Translations under genes and position numbers: made by a program
Part shown: piece after piece, positions 33,570 through 42,622 of the stretch
How the letters are laid out: every line of letters starts with the position of its first letter
Numbering within the stretch: the stretch's first letter is position 1
The notes under the pieces: model-generated
Told to the model about the DNA's origin: nothing
What the model saw: the letters and a program-made list of their open reading frames with translations, nothing else
Databases searched by the model: none
From: Paenibacillus sp. JJ-100
GTDB lineage: Bacteria > Bacillota > Bacilli > Paenibacillales > Paenibacillaceae
NCBI RefSeq assembly: GCF_948329825.1
Contig: NZ_CAOJCM010000003.1
Location: 62,001-126,000 of the forward strand
Length of the DNA: 64,000 nucleotides
Reading direction: 5' to 3'

Positions 33570-34430
33570 TTAGTTTCGTGAGTTATTCTTTGTTTGTGGA
33601 GGTTTCCGTGCAGCAAGGATCAGCATTGGAATGGCAATCACAATGCCTAAGATCACCGTAACAATAGATCCCTCCAGGCCAAAGTCTCCACCCGTGAGCC
33701 ATGCTGAGCCGTTTGCCTTTACAGTAAACAATCCGGCCGAAGGGAGCCCCGACACAGGAATGCCAAGCGCAGCTTCGAGTGCATTCCAAGCAAAATGCAG
33801 CCCCATGGCGAACCATAAATTACGCCGCCACAAGAATGCAGCTCCGAGTAGGACCCCTGCTTCTAGGGTAATAGCAAGTGCGCTCCATAGTGTGGCCCCT
33901 GGATTACCAAGATGGAATGCTCCGAACGTAAGCGAGGTTATCGCGAGTGCAATCCAGCGTCCTCCTAATGTCTGTATAGCTTGAAGCATCAATCCACGAA
34001 ACAATAGTTCCTCGAAGATAGCTGCGATCAGCGCTGTTTCCATGGATCTCATGAGAATTAAACCTGGGTCTGCAGCAGCTGCCCATTGAAAAGAGTATCC
34101 ACCGAGCAAAACAATAATAAGTGTGGACACCGCGATAAAAAATGCTCCCGTGATTACACCCCTGACAGCTTCAATCCATGCGTGCTGGCGAGATAACTCA
34201 GGAATGGGCTTTTGAGCCACATATTTCATAATAAGTTTATATACCAGGATGGCTGCTAAGCTGAACAGGATTGATAAGAATAGGGATAAGGCTCCTTCCA
34301 CGCGCTCGGTCAGCACAAGCAATAACCCCTGTACTAGAGTAAGAACGATCCCGCCTATAAGCATCCAGGTTATTGGAAAACGAAGTAGCTTCTCTATGTT
34401 GTTGGACCTTGTCTTCTTCATGTCTTTCAT
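33570..34430 (-). CDS. CPBP-family intramembrane metalloprotease
   Basis: A 286-residue polytopic membrane protein of the CAAX-protease/bacteriocin-processing (CPBP, Abi) family. The conserved motifs are EELLFRG (the EExxxR signature), TFGAFHLGNPGATLW and GLHFAWN. Several hydrophobic segments precede and follow them. CPBP proteins act in peptide processing or self-immunity. AGGAG lies close to the ATG at 34430. It is downstream of and in line with the two-component genes (87-base gap), so it may be part of, or controlled by, that system. Confidence 0.88.
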   Translation of the reverse strand: MKDMKKTRSNNIEKLLRFPITWMLIGGIVLTLVQGLLLVLTERVEGALSLFLSILFSLAAILVYKLIMKYVAQKPIPELSRQHAWIEAVRGVITGAFFIAVSTLIIVLLGGYSFQWAAAADPGLILMRSMETALIAAIFEELLFRGLMLQAIQTLGGRWIALAITSLTFGAFHLGNPGATLWSALAITLEAGVLLGAAFLWRRNLWFAMGLHFAWNALEAALGIPVSGLPSAGLFTVKANGSAWLTGGDFGLEGSIVTVILGIVIAIPMLILAARKPPQTKNNSRN

Positions 34431-34517
34431 CAGCTCCTATACCGTTTGGTAGTTATGAGTGTATGCTGAAAAAGTCATAAAGGCACAGTGCGCTTTGGTC
34501 ATAACATGCTTACATAG

Positions 34518-35171
34518 TTAATTGTGATCCAATAGTCCAGAATCTCGAGCTATGCGGGCAGCTTCTCGCCTTCCCTTAACATGAAGCTTCGAATAGATCG
34601 TTGAGATATAATTTTTAACCGTCCCTTCACTAAGAAAAAGTGCTTCAGCAATATCTTGATTACGCAGGCCGGAAGCCAGCTTATGCAGCACTTCCAGCTC
34701 ACGAGCACTTAGCCCGTATTCATTACTTTTTACCGTGGAGGTATGGTTCATGTTCATGCTTTTGATCATTTTGCCCGCCATCTCTTGTGTGATCAAGGTG
34801 CCTCCCGCATGAACTACGCGTATACCTGCAGCCAGGTCTTTGGGATGGATGGCCTTGAGCAGATAACCTTCTGCACCATGGCTTAACGCTGCAAGCACAT
34901 ACTCCACCTCCTTATAAGAGGTCAGCATAATAATCTTAGTGTCAGGTAATCGCTTCTTAATCAGGGCGGTTGCAGCCACACCATCCATGACAGGCATGTT
35001 GATATCCATCAGTACTATGTCGGGTTGAAACTCCTCGCAGCCATGGAGGGCCTCCTCCCCGTTTCTCGCCAACGTAACGACTTCGATATCTTCCTCCAGG
35101 GACAGCACGATATGTAAGCTCTCCAAGATTAACTCTTGGTCATCAGCAATTAGTACCTTAATGTTCGGCAT
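34518..35171 (-). CDS. NarL/LuxR-type response regulator
   Basis: A 217-residue response regulator. The receiver has the phospho-acceptor Asp56 in VLMDINMP and the Lys in MLTSYKE. The C-terminal LuxR helix-turn-helix is LSARELEVLHKLASGLRNQD followed by LSEGTVKNYISTIYSKL. AAAGGAG lies about 10 bases before the ATG. Its start overlaps the end of the kinase gene by 14 bases, so the two are a coupled pair. The CPBP gene downstream is a likely operon partner or target. Confidence 0.94.
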   Translation of the reverse strand: MPNIKVLIADDQELILESLHIVLSLEEDIEVVTLARNGEEALHGCEEFQPDIVLMDINMPVMDGVAATALIKKRLPDTKIIMLTSYKEVEYVLAALSHGAEGYLLKAIHPKDLAAGIRVVHAGGTLITQEMAGKMIKSMNMNHTSTVKSNEYGLSARELEVLHKLASGLRNQDIAEALFLSEGTVKNYISTIYSKLHVKGRREAARIARDSGLLDHN

Positions 35172-36333
35172 GTAGCAGCACTCCTTTCAGCGGGATTTCA
35201 CATCTGACTTCGGTCATTGCCTCAGCTTCCTCCTTAGAATCCACGGACAAGTTTCCTCCCAATCGCTCAATTCGATGTTTCATCGTGGTCAAGCCGAAGC
35301 CATAATCCATTCTTTGAATCGGTATGCCGTTATTTCGGACAATTAATTTCAGCGTGTTCACGGCAAACTCCAGCTCCAAGTACAATCGAGATGCTTTTCC
35401 ATGCTTTAGCGCATTCGTAAAAGCTTCCTGAATGACACGGATGACCGCTTGTCGCACTTCAAAATGCACTCTAGGCTCTGTGCCCAGCAGATTGACAGTT
35501 AGTACAGTTCCCGTGTGCTCCTGGAAACGGAGAACAAGGTTCTCCACCTGCTGTGTAAGACTTGCTCCTTCTTCTTCTGACATCTCATGAACAATGTTTC
35601 GCATGTCATCCAAATTCTGTTCAGCAAGTGCCCTTATGCGGATTAAACGGTCTTTGACCTCTTCTGGCTTCCGGTCCAGAAGGGCAATTGAAGCATCAAG
35701 ACTCATAATAAGTGCGATAAAAGAGTGCCCCAATGTATCATGAAGTTCCTTCGACATACGGTTACGCTCTTCTTGAAGCGTCATGGTTTCGATTTCTGCA
35801 GTGTAGAGGGTTAGTAGCTTATTTTGTCGCTCCACTTCTAGTGCTAGTGCAGTCTTCTCTTCATATGCTTTGGCTACGGAGCTCGCCCATATGCCGATGA
35901 AGCAGAACAGCAGATTGTCTGATGCGAAGATAAACGCCTGTTCCCAAGGCAAATGTAAGTAAGTCTGCGATAAAAAAGGAATGAACGCCACCACAGGAAT
36001 AACCCAGATGGTCTTCCTCGTCATTAAGTATCCCATGATAAGACTGAGTAGCAGATAGTCCGCCCTTGAAGTGAGATCTGGGTGGATCGCAGAATTTACA
36101 TAATAAGAACCGCCGAGGAGCAGCTCTAGTATGCAGAACCAAGTCTTGTTATTTCTACGCCCGGGGAACCAGAACAGCATGGGGACGACAGACGCCAGAA
36201 TCAGCCAAATGATATTCACTACCGTTAGGATCGAAAATTCACTTTCTTCCACTAGACGGGACGCTAGCAAAATATAATGATAAAAACGAAGAGCAAGCAG
36301 GCCCCAATCCATGAAAGATAATATTCTTTTCAT
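35158..36333 (-). CDS. Membrane histidine kinase, HisKA_3 type
   Basis: A 391-residue kinase. About five N-terminal membrane helices (residues 10-155) lack an extracellular loop domain, so it is an intramembrane-sensing type similar to DesK/LiaS-like kinases. The HisKA_3 motif MSKELHDTLGHSF gives the phosphorylated His198. The HATPase part has a degenerate N-box region and GFGLTTMKHRIERLGG. It phosphorylates the adjacent regulator. It is transcribed leftward, ahead of the regulator and CPBP genes. Confidence 0.92.
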   Translation of the reverse strand: MKRILSFMDWGLLALRFYHYILLASRLVEESEFSILTVVNIIWLILASVVPMLFWFPGRRNNKTWFCILELLLGGSYYVNSAIHPDLTSRADYLLLSLIMGYLMTRKTIWVIPVVAFIPFLSQTYLHLPWEQAFIFASDNLLFCFIGIWASSVAKAYEEKTALALEVERQNKLLTLYTAEIETMTLQEERNRMSKELHDTLGHSFIALIMSLDASIALLDRKPEEVKDRLIRIRALAEQNLDDMRNIVHEMSEEEGASLTQQVENLVLRFQEHTGTVLTVNLLGTEPRVHFEVRQAVIRVIQEAFTNALKHGKASRLYLELEFAVNTLKLIVRNNGIPIQRMDYGFGLTTMKHRIERLGGNLSVDSKEEAEAMTEVRCEIPLKGVLLHAEH

Positions 36334-36445
36334 ATCGTTTTCCCACTTTTCCTATAAAAATAATTCAGCACTAGCACACCAATGTATCAATTATAGAGGA
36401 AATATATGCTAATTGGCACTTTGTTTCCTGCTGATGAATGAGTAG

Positions 36446-36476
36446 TTGACCCTGGAGTTTACTCCAATGTTATGAT
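36446..36476 (+). promoter_or_regulatory. MerR-type promoter with dyad in a 19-base spacer
   Basis: TTGACC (36446-36451), a 19-base spacer holding TGGAGT-TT-ACTCCA (36453-36466), and TATGAT (36471-36476). This is a textbook MerR-activated promoter driving the MerR/DUF4260 pair. Confidence 0.85.
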
Positions 36477-36498
36477 TTATATAGGAAAGGGGGCAGAC

Positions 36499-36915
36499 AT
36501 GAGGATCAAGGATTTTGCGATCAAATATCAAATTCAACCGGATACTCTTCGTTATTATGAGAAAGAGGGATTGTTGAATCCAATTAGACGAGAAAATGGT
36601 TATCGGGATTTTGATGAGGAATGTGAAAAACAAATACAACTTATCACTGTATTAAAGCAATTAGGTTTTACAATAAAGGAAATCCAACAACTGTGTCTAA
36701 TACGAGACAACCAAACGATCTCAACAGAATGCAAGGATACAACAGTTCTGTTATTGGATCAAAAAATCATGAAAATTGAAGAAAAAATTCAGTTTTATCA
36801 ACGGGCATTGAAAGTCGTGCAGACCATTAAAGAACTTGCAAGCGAAGTGAAGTATATAGAGAATATAGACGATATTGAAAAACTAGTGCTTGGGTTATTT
36901 CAAAATGATGTATAA
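36499..36915 (+). CDS. MerR-family transcriptional regulator
   Basis: A 138-residue regulator with the MerR winged helix (QPDTLRYYEKEGLLNPIRRE) and a long C-terminal dimerisation coiled coil. The single internal Cys residues (GCLI-like and STECKD) do not form a clear metal-binding set. AAAGGGGG lies 7 bases before ATG 36499. It reads from a MerR-type promoter and is followed 8 bases later by the DUF4260 gene, which it probably controls. The local DNA is AT-rich. Confidence 0.91.
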   Translation: MRIKDFAIKYQIQPDTLRYYEKEGLLNPIRRENGYRDFDEECEKQIQLITVLKQLGFTIKEIQQLCLIRDNQTISTECKDTTVLLLDQKIMKIEEKIQFYQRALKVVQTIKELASEVKYIENIDDIEKLVLGLFQNDV

Positions 36916-36923
36916 GGAGAGAT

Positions 36924-37280
36924 ATGATGACGAATAAACAAATCGTTCATGTTGAATATGCCTTTGCCTTTGCACTTTCCCTCTTTATTTACATGCAACT
37001 ACACTTTCCCCTTTGGTTGTTTGCCGCTCTTTTATTCGTTCCTGATCTTACCATGCTCGGGTACACCATGAATAAAAAAATAGGTGCGATCATTTACAAC
37101 TTGGGACACACGTTTATTTTCCCCTTACTGTTTTTGTTAGGCTATTTATATTTTTCAAACAATTATCTATTATTAGGATCGATCATCTGGATCGCTCATA
37201 TCTGTATGGATAGAGCCATAGGTGCTGGGCTGAAATATCAAGACTCTTCATTTACGAATACACATATACAACGGCTTTAA
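36924..37280 (+). CDS. DUF4260 small membrane protein
   Basis: A 118-residue integral membrane protein with about four helices. The pattern FVPDLTMLGYTMNKKIGAII followed by YNLGHTF and ending WIAHICMDRAIGAGLKY is typical of DUF4260 proteins. AAGGAGAG precedes ATG 36924. It is in an operon with the MerR gene. Its function is not known; the conserved Asp and His residues in membrane segments suggest an enzyme or transporter, which is only inference. Confidence 0.85.
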   Translation: MMTNKQIVHVEYAFAFALSLFIYMQLHFPLWLFAALLFVPDLTMLGYTMNKKIGAIIYNLGHTFIFPLLFLLGYLYFSNNYLLLGSIIWIAHICMDRAIGAGLKYQDSSFTNTHIQRL

Positions 37281-37361
37281 CTTTCAAATGAGATAGAAGG
37301 TTCGTTGAGCTGACCTTCTGCATAGTTTTCAAACGTAAACGACACTTTTACGCAGTATGTA

Positions 37362-37391
37362 TAAAGGACGTCCAATGAGGACGTCCTTCGG
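37362..37391. terminator. Terminator between DUF4260 and YndJ genes
   Basis: AAGGACGTCC-AATGA-GGACGTCCTT, perfect stem shared by the convergent genes. Confidence 0.8.
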
Positions 37392-37406
37392 TTCGTTCTA
37401 TAGAGG

Positions 37407-38369
37407 TTACGGTGAACGGTGCCTTTCCTTGATCGAGTCCATCATGTACACCCAACCAATCAGTCCACATAAGACAAAGCCAAACGCATGCAGAGATCCG
37501 TAGATGGGAATGAAATCGAGTATGGTTAAGGAAAAAATATTTTTCAGTAATGGATAGAAGATGGAGAGGACGATAACCGTGTAAAAGGCTATACAAGAAA
37601 GGCCTAGGAAAAAGGTTGCCTTCTTCTGTAAAGAGTTTTTCCTCCTTAAGTAAGCAAAGAGATAGGTGGTATACACGAAAATATTACAGGCAAACAAAGT
37701 AACTCCTATGTACTCTACAGGCTTGGAGAAAATCATACCAAAAGCAATCAATATGGGCCCGATGATATCGATGGCAACGACCCAAGGATACCAGCTTTTT
37801 TTCGTCATGATCCGTCCTAGTGCACCAATAAAGATCGGAACGATCGCAGAGGAGAAATGAAAGTGGACCGAGCTTAATGCATGTGTTGCAGGATTAGCTT
37901 GGAACAGGTTCAGTTGATATTGATATAAGGTAAACCATATGCCCCCGATAAAAAAATAAATGAGCCCTGCGCCAATGGCCACTTCCGCTGCTTTCCCTTT
38001 AGAAATCACAATAATAGTTAAGCCATAGATACCAAGTAAAAGTGTAAACAATAGCCACCCAAGGGAAAGCCCCCCTGGTATCTCGGTGCTGCCGAATCCC
38101 CACATCGTACTACTCATTACGGAAGTTAAGGTAAGAAGCGCTGCGGGGAACTGAAGCCACTTCATTGCGGCATAAATTAATTGTTGATGTTTATTCTTGT
38201 CGTCATAGTTCAAAAGTAAGATTACAAGAGGAACAATGACGAAAGCGGCAAACAGTATAAATTTTTCAACAAGTTCGAATTGGAAGTAATCAAAATAAAA
38301 GATAAGAATAGTAATGATTCCACCGGGAATCGCTGGTGACTTCATCAGTTGCTTCAGAGAACTATTCAT
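37407..38369 (-). CDS. YndJ-like polytopic membrane protein
   Basis: A 320-residue protein with about nine membrane helices, resembling the B. subtilis YndJ family. A conserved-looking HFHFSSAIVPIF segment is near the middle and LHAFGFVLCGLIGW near the C terminus. AAAGGA lies about 6 bases before the ATG. The role is unknown. A decayed copy of its last 40 codons lies at 19079-19212 in the same orientation. Confidence 0.8.
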   Translation of the reverse strand: MNSSLKQLMKSPAIPGGIITILIFYFDYFQFELVEKFILFAAFVIVPLVILLLNYDDKNKHQQLIYAAMKWLQFPAALLTLTSVMSSTMWGFGSTEIPGGLSLGWLLFTLLLGIYGLTIIVISKGKAAEVAIGAGLIYFFIGGIWFTLYQYQLNLFQANPATHALSSVHFHFSSAIVPIFIGALGRIMTKKSWYPWVVAIDIIGPILIAFGMIFSKPVEYIGVTLFACNIFVYTTYLFAYLRRKNSLQKKATFFLGLSCIAFYTVIVLSIFYPLLKNIFSLTILDFIPIYGSLHAFGFVLCGLIGWVYMMDSIKERHRSP

Positions 38370-38566
38370 GGCGGTCCTTTCTAAGTATGTTTGGCGTATA
38401 ACATGCCTACATCCGGTTGTGTAGTATACTTTAGTATAGCTAGGTAATTATCTTTTTAGTTTAACACATTTATTTGCCAATATATTGTCTAGGTGATTTA
38501 TTCAGGTGGTACATTTGTATGTAATAGGACTTATAACGAAATTAAGTTATTGATATGGGAAGCTCT

Positions 38567-38611
38567 ACAAAAAAATAAGGAAAGTATTCTGTCTAACACA
38601 GAGCACTTTCC
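38567..38611 (-). terminator. Terminator of the FMN reductase gene
   Basis: On the minus strand, GGAAAGT-GC-TCTGT / ACAGA-AT-ACTTTCC, then TTATTTTTTT, about 115 bases after the reductase stop. I see no convincing gene in the rest of 38370-38723. Confidence 0.8.
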
Positions 38612-38723
38612 TATACGAGATATTTGCATAATCAACCAAATGAAGTGTAGCATCTTCATACTCAATATTTATAAAGATAAAACAACATGTACGTAAACAC
38701 ACATTGTTTTACTTTACTCTTTA

Positions 38724-39317
38724 TTAGCGAATTGTAAATAATGCTTTTGACCAAGGAATTACTTGATCTAACATTTGATTTACGGAATCCGCTTGAACAG
38801 CTGCTGGCTTAAAGACAGAACCGTTTTCAAAATCTGTGAACAATGATAATGCGGGGTGAACACGAACATCCGCAATTAACAATTCACCCATAATGCCACG
38901 TAGATGTTCTGCTGCACGAGCTCCGCCTACTGAACCGTAAGATACGATCCCAGCTGCTTTGTTGTTCCACTCTACACGTAGATAATCTAATGCGTTTTTC
39001 AATGCACCTGTAATAGAATGATTATATTCTTGAACGATGAATACAAATCCATCGCAGCTAGCAATTTTTTCTGACCATGCTGCTACATTTGATGTATCTC
39101 CGCCTGCTTCACCTAACATTGGTAGTTTGTAGTCTGCTATATCGATGATTTCGTATTCTGCATCACCACGCTTGTCTGCTAATTCTTTTACCCACGCCCC
39201 TACTTGTGGACTTACTCTTCCTTCACGTGTTGATCCTAAAATAATTCCAATTTTTAATTTCGCCATGGTTTGTTCCTCCTGTTTTTCTGTCCCAAATAAT
39301 TTACTTAAAAAACCCAT
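38724..39317 (-). CDS. NADPH-dependent FMN reductase
   Basis: A 197-residue flavodoxin-like reductase with the FMN phosphate-binding loop GSTREGRVSPQV, then EYNHSITGALKNALDY and YGSVGGARA. It transfers electrons from NADPH to FMN or to quinone/azo substrates. There are two credible starts: ATG 39317 with AGAGGTG upstream, giving an extra MGFLSKLFGTEKQEEQT, and ATG 39266 with a stronger AGGAGG 8 bases upstream. Both could be used. A minus-strand terminator lies downstream at 38567. Confidence 0.9.
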   Translation of the reverse strand: MGFLSKLFGTEKQEEQTMAKLKIGIILGSTREGRVSPQVGAWVKELADKRGDAEYEIIDIADYKLPMLGEAGGDTSNVAAWSEKIASCDGFVFIVQEYNHSITGALKNALDYLRVEWNNKAAGIVSYGSVGGARAAEHLRGIMGELLIADVRVHPALSLFTDFENGSVFKPAAVQADSVNQMLDQVIPWSKALFTIR

Positions 39318-39501
39318 AATGTTATTTCACCTCTTTAAAAGTACTCCATTTCAAATTCAAGGCCTTGAAACTAAAGAAAAACTGTAATAAAAATTAAATG
39401 AACAAATGTTTTTAACTATATTTTTTATAGTTGAATTATATTATTAAGTGGAGTTGAAGTCAACCACCAGGATTTACCATGTAATAAGATCGAGCCTAAT
39501 T

Positions 39502-39582
39502 ATGATCCATCCCACTGCGAGTCGCTACTTCCGTTGGTTGGACGAAGAAGGTAAACCCAAAGAACAGATCATTCTCTTGTGA
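39502..39582 (+). pseudogene. Possible C-terminal gene remnant
   Basis: A short frame reads MIHPTASRYFRWLDEEGKPK and ends EQIILL, directly before a strong terminator. It lacks a ribosome binding site. It may be the tail of a lost gene; the family is not recognised. Confidence 0.3.
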
Positions 39583-39602
39583 AGAGAGGGTCTGTTTTTT
39601 AA
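39563..39602 (+). terminator. Orphan terminator
   Basis: AACAGA..TCTCTT-GTG-AAGAGA..TCTGTT followed by T-run. It ends a transcript for which no intact gene remains; the remaining part of 39318-39807 should carry the norB-like promoter. Confidence 0.7.
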
Positions 39603-39807
39603 TTTGCTTTTTTATTTGTTTTGCACATGTATTGCTATTTCATGTTTACTTGCATTAAAAAATGCCAGATCGCAAATAATGAAATGACCATCCCCACTTT
39701 TTGCAACGGATTGGCTGGCCTACATATTAAAGAAACATTGACCACCTCATCTCTCTCAACAAGAAATGAGTGATACAAAATAATAAAAAATAAATGGAGG
39801 TATCCCC

Positions 39808-41190
39808 ATGGAAGCGACTTATAGAGGTACCAATAAGATGATTATTGGTATTGTATTCGGTGTAATTACGTTCTGGTTATTTGCTCAAGCCATTGTGAAC
39901 GTTGTTCCAACGGTTCAGGCTGATTTAGGTGTATCGACTGGAACGTTAAACATTGCGATCAGTTTATCTGCTCTATTCTCTGGCATGTTCATTGTCGCAG
40001 CAGGCGGTTTAGCAGACAAAATTGGCCGCAAAAAGATCGCATTGATTGGTTTTCTATTAAGCATTATCGGTTCTCTTTGCTTAGTGTTTGCTCAAGGATC
40101 GGTTTTACTTATAGCCGGACGTATAATTCAAGGTTTATCTGCAGCGTTCATTATGCCTTCAACCATTGCATTAATGAAAGCTTATTTTGAAGGTGCAGAA
40201 CGTCAACGTGCTCTAAGTTACTGGTCTATTGGGTCTTGGGGAGGATCAGGGGTAGCTTCCTTTGCAGGCGGGGCCATTGCCTCTTCATTAGGTTGGAGAT
40301 GGATCTTTATCATATCCATTATTTTCGCAGTTGTTGGTATGTATTTACTCAAAGACACGCCGGAAAGCAAGCAGGAATCGACAGGTAAATTCACCTTTGA
40401 CTATTTGGGTTTGGCTATTTTTGCAGTAACCATGGTTGCGTTAAACGTCGTCATTAACTTCGGATCTGATCTAGGCTGGACAAGCCCCATAATTTTGGGT
40501 CTGTCCGTATTGACGATTGTTGGGTTAATCGTATTTATCAAGGTGGAGAAGAGCAAAAAGGTCGTATTAATTGATTTTGCCGTATTCAAAAACAAACCTT
40601 ATACAGGTGCCACCATCTCTAACTTCTTGCTAAATGCCATTGCAGGAACTTTAGTCGTTGCTAATACCTATGTTCAGGTAGGGCGCGGATTTACCTCACT
40701 CCAATCAGGAATGTTATCATTAGGTTATTTAGTTGCAGTACTTGCGATGATCCGTGTCGGGGAGAAGATTCTGCAACGAATTGGAGCGAAGAAACCTATG
40801 ATATGGGGCGGTCTAATTACAACGATTGGCGTTGCGATTATGGGGCTAACATTCTTAGGGGATGTCGCTTATACCATCGTTGTATTCGTAGGATATGCGT
40901 TATTCGGTCTGGGGTTGGGAATTTATGCAACACCTTCAACGGATACATCTGTATCTAATGCCCCTGCTGATAAAGTAGGTGAAGCAGCAGGTGTATACAA
41001 AATGGCTTCTTCCTTAGGAAGTGCTTTTGGGGTCGCGATTTCAGCAACAGCATACGGTTCGGTAGCTGATAATGGAAACGTTGAGATGGCCGCAACGATT
41101 GGTATTATCGTGAATGTAATTTTTGGCGTATTATCCATATTGTCAGTAATGTACCTGGTGCCGAAAGATGCGGGAAAAACGTCAAAATAA
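39808..41190 (+). CDS. MFS drug exporter, NorB-like (DHA2 family)
   Basis: A 460-residue MFS transporter with up to 14 membrane helices. Typical motifs are GGLADKIGRKKIALIG (motif A), GRIIQGLSAAFIMPSTIAL (motif C region) and YWSIGSWGGSG. The sequence tracks S. aureus NorB closely as I recall it, through to GLGIYATPSTDTSVSNAP. It should export quinolones or other hydrophobic compounds by proton antiport. TGGAGG lies about 8 bases before ATG 39808. An M20 amidohydrolase gene follows after 48 bases and is probably co-transcribed. Confidence 0.92.
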   Translation: MEATYRGTNKMIIGIVFGVITFWLFAQAIVNVVPTVQADLGVSTGTLNIAISLSALFSGMFIVAAGGLADKIGRKKIALIGFLLSIIGSLCLVFAQGSVLLIAGRIIQGLSAAFIMPSTIALMKAYFEGAERQRALSYWSIGSWGGSGVASFAGGAIASSLGWRWIFIISIIFAVVGMYLLKDTPESKQESTGKFTFDYLGLAIFAVTMVALNVVINFGSDLGWTSPIILGLSVLTIVGLIVFIKVEKSKKVVLIDFAVFKNKPYTGATISNFLLNAIAGTLVVANTYVQVGRGFTSLQSGMLSLGYLVAVLAMIRVGEKILQRIGAKKPMIWGGLITTIGVAIMGLTFLGDVAYTIVVFVGYALFGLGLGIYATPSTDTSVSNAPADKVGEAAGVYKMASSLGSAFGVAISATAYGSVADNGNVEMAATIGIIVNVIFGVLSILSVMYLVPKDAGKTSK

Positions 41191-41238
41191 TGACTCTGCT
41201 TAAAGTGATAATAAGATCAAATATGGAGGACATTCAAT

Positions 41239-42426
41239 ATGAAGATGAAATTAATGCAAATGTTAGAAGGTCGCAAAGATGAGATCATTGCCATACGAAG
41301 ACATTTACACGAGAACCCGGAAATATCATTCAAGGAAGAAAAAACAGCCCAGTACATTCTTGATTTTTATAAAGGCAAAGACGTTGAAGTCCAATCGAAT
41401 GTAGGAAACGGCTACGGAATTGTTGTAACAATCCAAGGTGGACAACCGGGTAAGAAAATCGGTTTACGTGCCGACTTTGATGCGCTTCCTATTCGGGAAG
41501 AGGCAGACGTTCCTTTTAAATCGAAAAATGAAGGGGTGATGCATGCTTGTGGTCATGACGGTCATACAGCTTATTTGTTAGTATTGGCAGATTGTTTAAT
41601 CCAGTTGAAGGATCAGATTCCAGGTACAATTAAAATTGTTCACCAACATGCAGAAGAAGTACCGCCAGGAGGAGCAAAAAGCATAGTCGAATCAGGAATT
41701 TTAGACGATCTAGACAATATGTTCGGTATTCATCTATTGCCTATGGGGCCAGCTGGATTGGTGGGGTATCATGCAGGGTATTCCTTTAACGGACGCGCGT
41801 ATATGAAGTTGAAAATCCAAGGACGGGGTGGGCACGGCTCATCACCTCATTTAGCGAATGATGCCATTGTTGCAGGTGCGCATTTTGTAACGGGTGCCCA
41901 ATCTATTATAAGTCGACGACTCAATCCATTTGATGTTGGAGTGATAACGATTGGCTCATTTGACGGGAAAGGTACGTTCAATGTAATTAAAGACAGTGTT
42001 GAACTTGAAGGTGACATCCGTTACATGACCAATGAGACTAAGGCGATCATTGAACGTGAGGTGCGTAACTTGTGCAGAGGGATCGAGGAGCAGTTCGGTG
42101 TAACCTGTGAATTGAACTATGAGAATGACTATCCGCCCGTGTATAACGATCCTGAATTGACAGCGCAAGTTGTGAATTTCTTAAAGGCTGCGGATGATAA
42201 GGATATTACAGAAGTGAAGGAATTTCCTGCGTTGCCACCATCTGAAGATTTTGCTTACTATGCAGAGAAGTTCCCATCATGTTTCTTCTATATCGCGTGC
42301 ACGCCAAAAGGTGTAGACAAACCATTCTTCAATCATCACCCGAAATTTGATATCGATGAGGATGCACTGCTTGTAGCTGCCAAGGCCGTTGGACATGTCG
42401 TATGTGGTTATTATTCTCTGGACTGA
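41239..42426 (+). CDS. M20-family amidohydrolase/aminoacylase
   Basis: A 395-residue M20 peptidase-family hydrolase. Metal-binding and catalytic motifs are RADFDALPI, MHACGHDGH (Cys104, His106), HQHAEEVPPGGA and a C-terminal FNHHPKFDID. The lid domain GRGGHGSSPH is in the middle. It cleaves N-acyl amino acids or amides; the substrate is not known. GGAGGA lies about 9 bases before the ATG. It follows the NorB-like exporter by 48 bases, so it may process a compound handled by that exporter. Confidence 0.92.
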   Translation: MKMKLMQMLEGRKDEIIAIRRHLHENPEISFKEEKTAQYILDFYKGKDVEVQSNVGNGYGIVVTIQGGQPGKKIGLRADFDALPIREEADVPFKSKNEGVMHACGHDGHTAYLLVLADCLIQLKDQIPGTIKIVHQHAEEVPPGGAKSIVESGILDDLDNMFGIHLLPMGPAGLVGYHAGYSFNGRAYMKLKIQGRGGHGSSPHLANDAIVAGAHFVTGAQSIISRRLNPFDVGVITIGSFDGKGTFNVIKDSVELEGDIRYMTNETKAIIEREVRNLCRGIEEQFGVTCELNYENDYPPVYNDPELTAQVVNFLKAADDKDITEVKEFPALPPSEDFAYYAEKFPSCFFYIACTPKGVDKPFFNHHPKFDIDEDALLVAAKAVGHVVCGYYSLD

Positions 42427-42436
42427 TAAGAAAGTC

Positions 42437-42470
42437 AAAAGAGCGTTACCGAATCCGGTAGCGCTCTTGT
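42437..42470 (+). terminator. Terminator after the M20 gene
   Basis: AAGAGCGTTACCG-AATC-CGGTAGCGCTCTT with one mismatch, then GTTT. Confidence 0.85.
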
Positions 42471-42622
42471 TTAATTGAGTTAAATGCTATTAAGTTGAAG
42501 GCTATAAAGGCTCACTTTGTCCGTTACTTTTACGTTTTTTAATTTCTCTGAACCACAAATTGAAACCCCCAGTCTCCGGTAGTAGTTCTCGCTGAACAGA
42601 GTCATTGGACAGGATTAACGGG

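Noticed and set aside
34518..36333. Possible LiaFSR-type three-gene system
   Set aside because: Kinase and regulator fit the LiaS/DesK type, but there is no LiaF-like gene beside them; the neighbour is a CPBP protease, so the pair was left unnamed.
38493..38696. 67-codon + frame between YndJ and FMN reductase genes
   Set aside because: No ribosome site, and its middle forms the minus-strand terminator hairpin of the FMN reductase gene.
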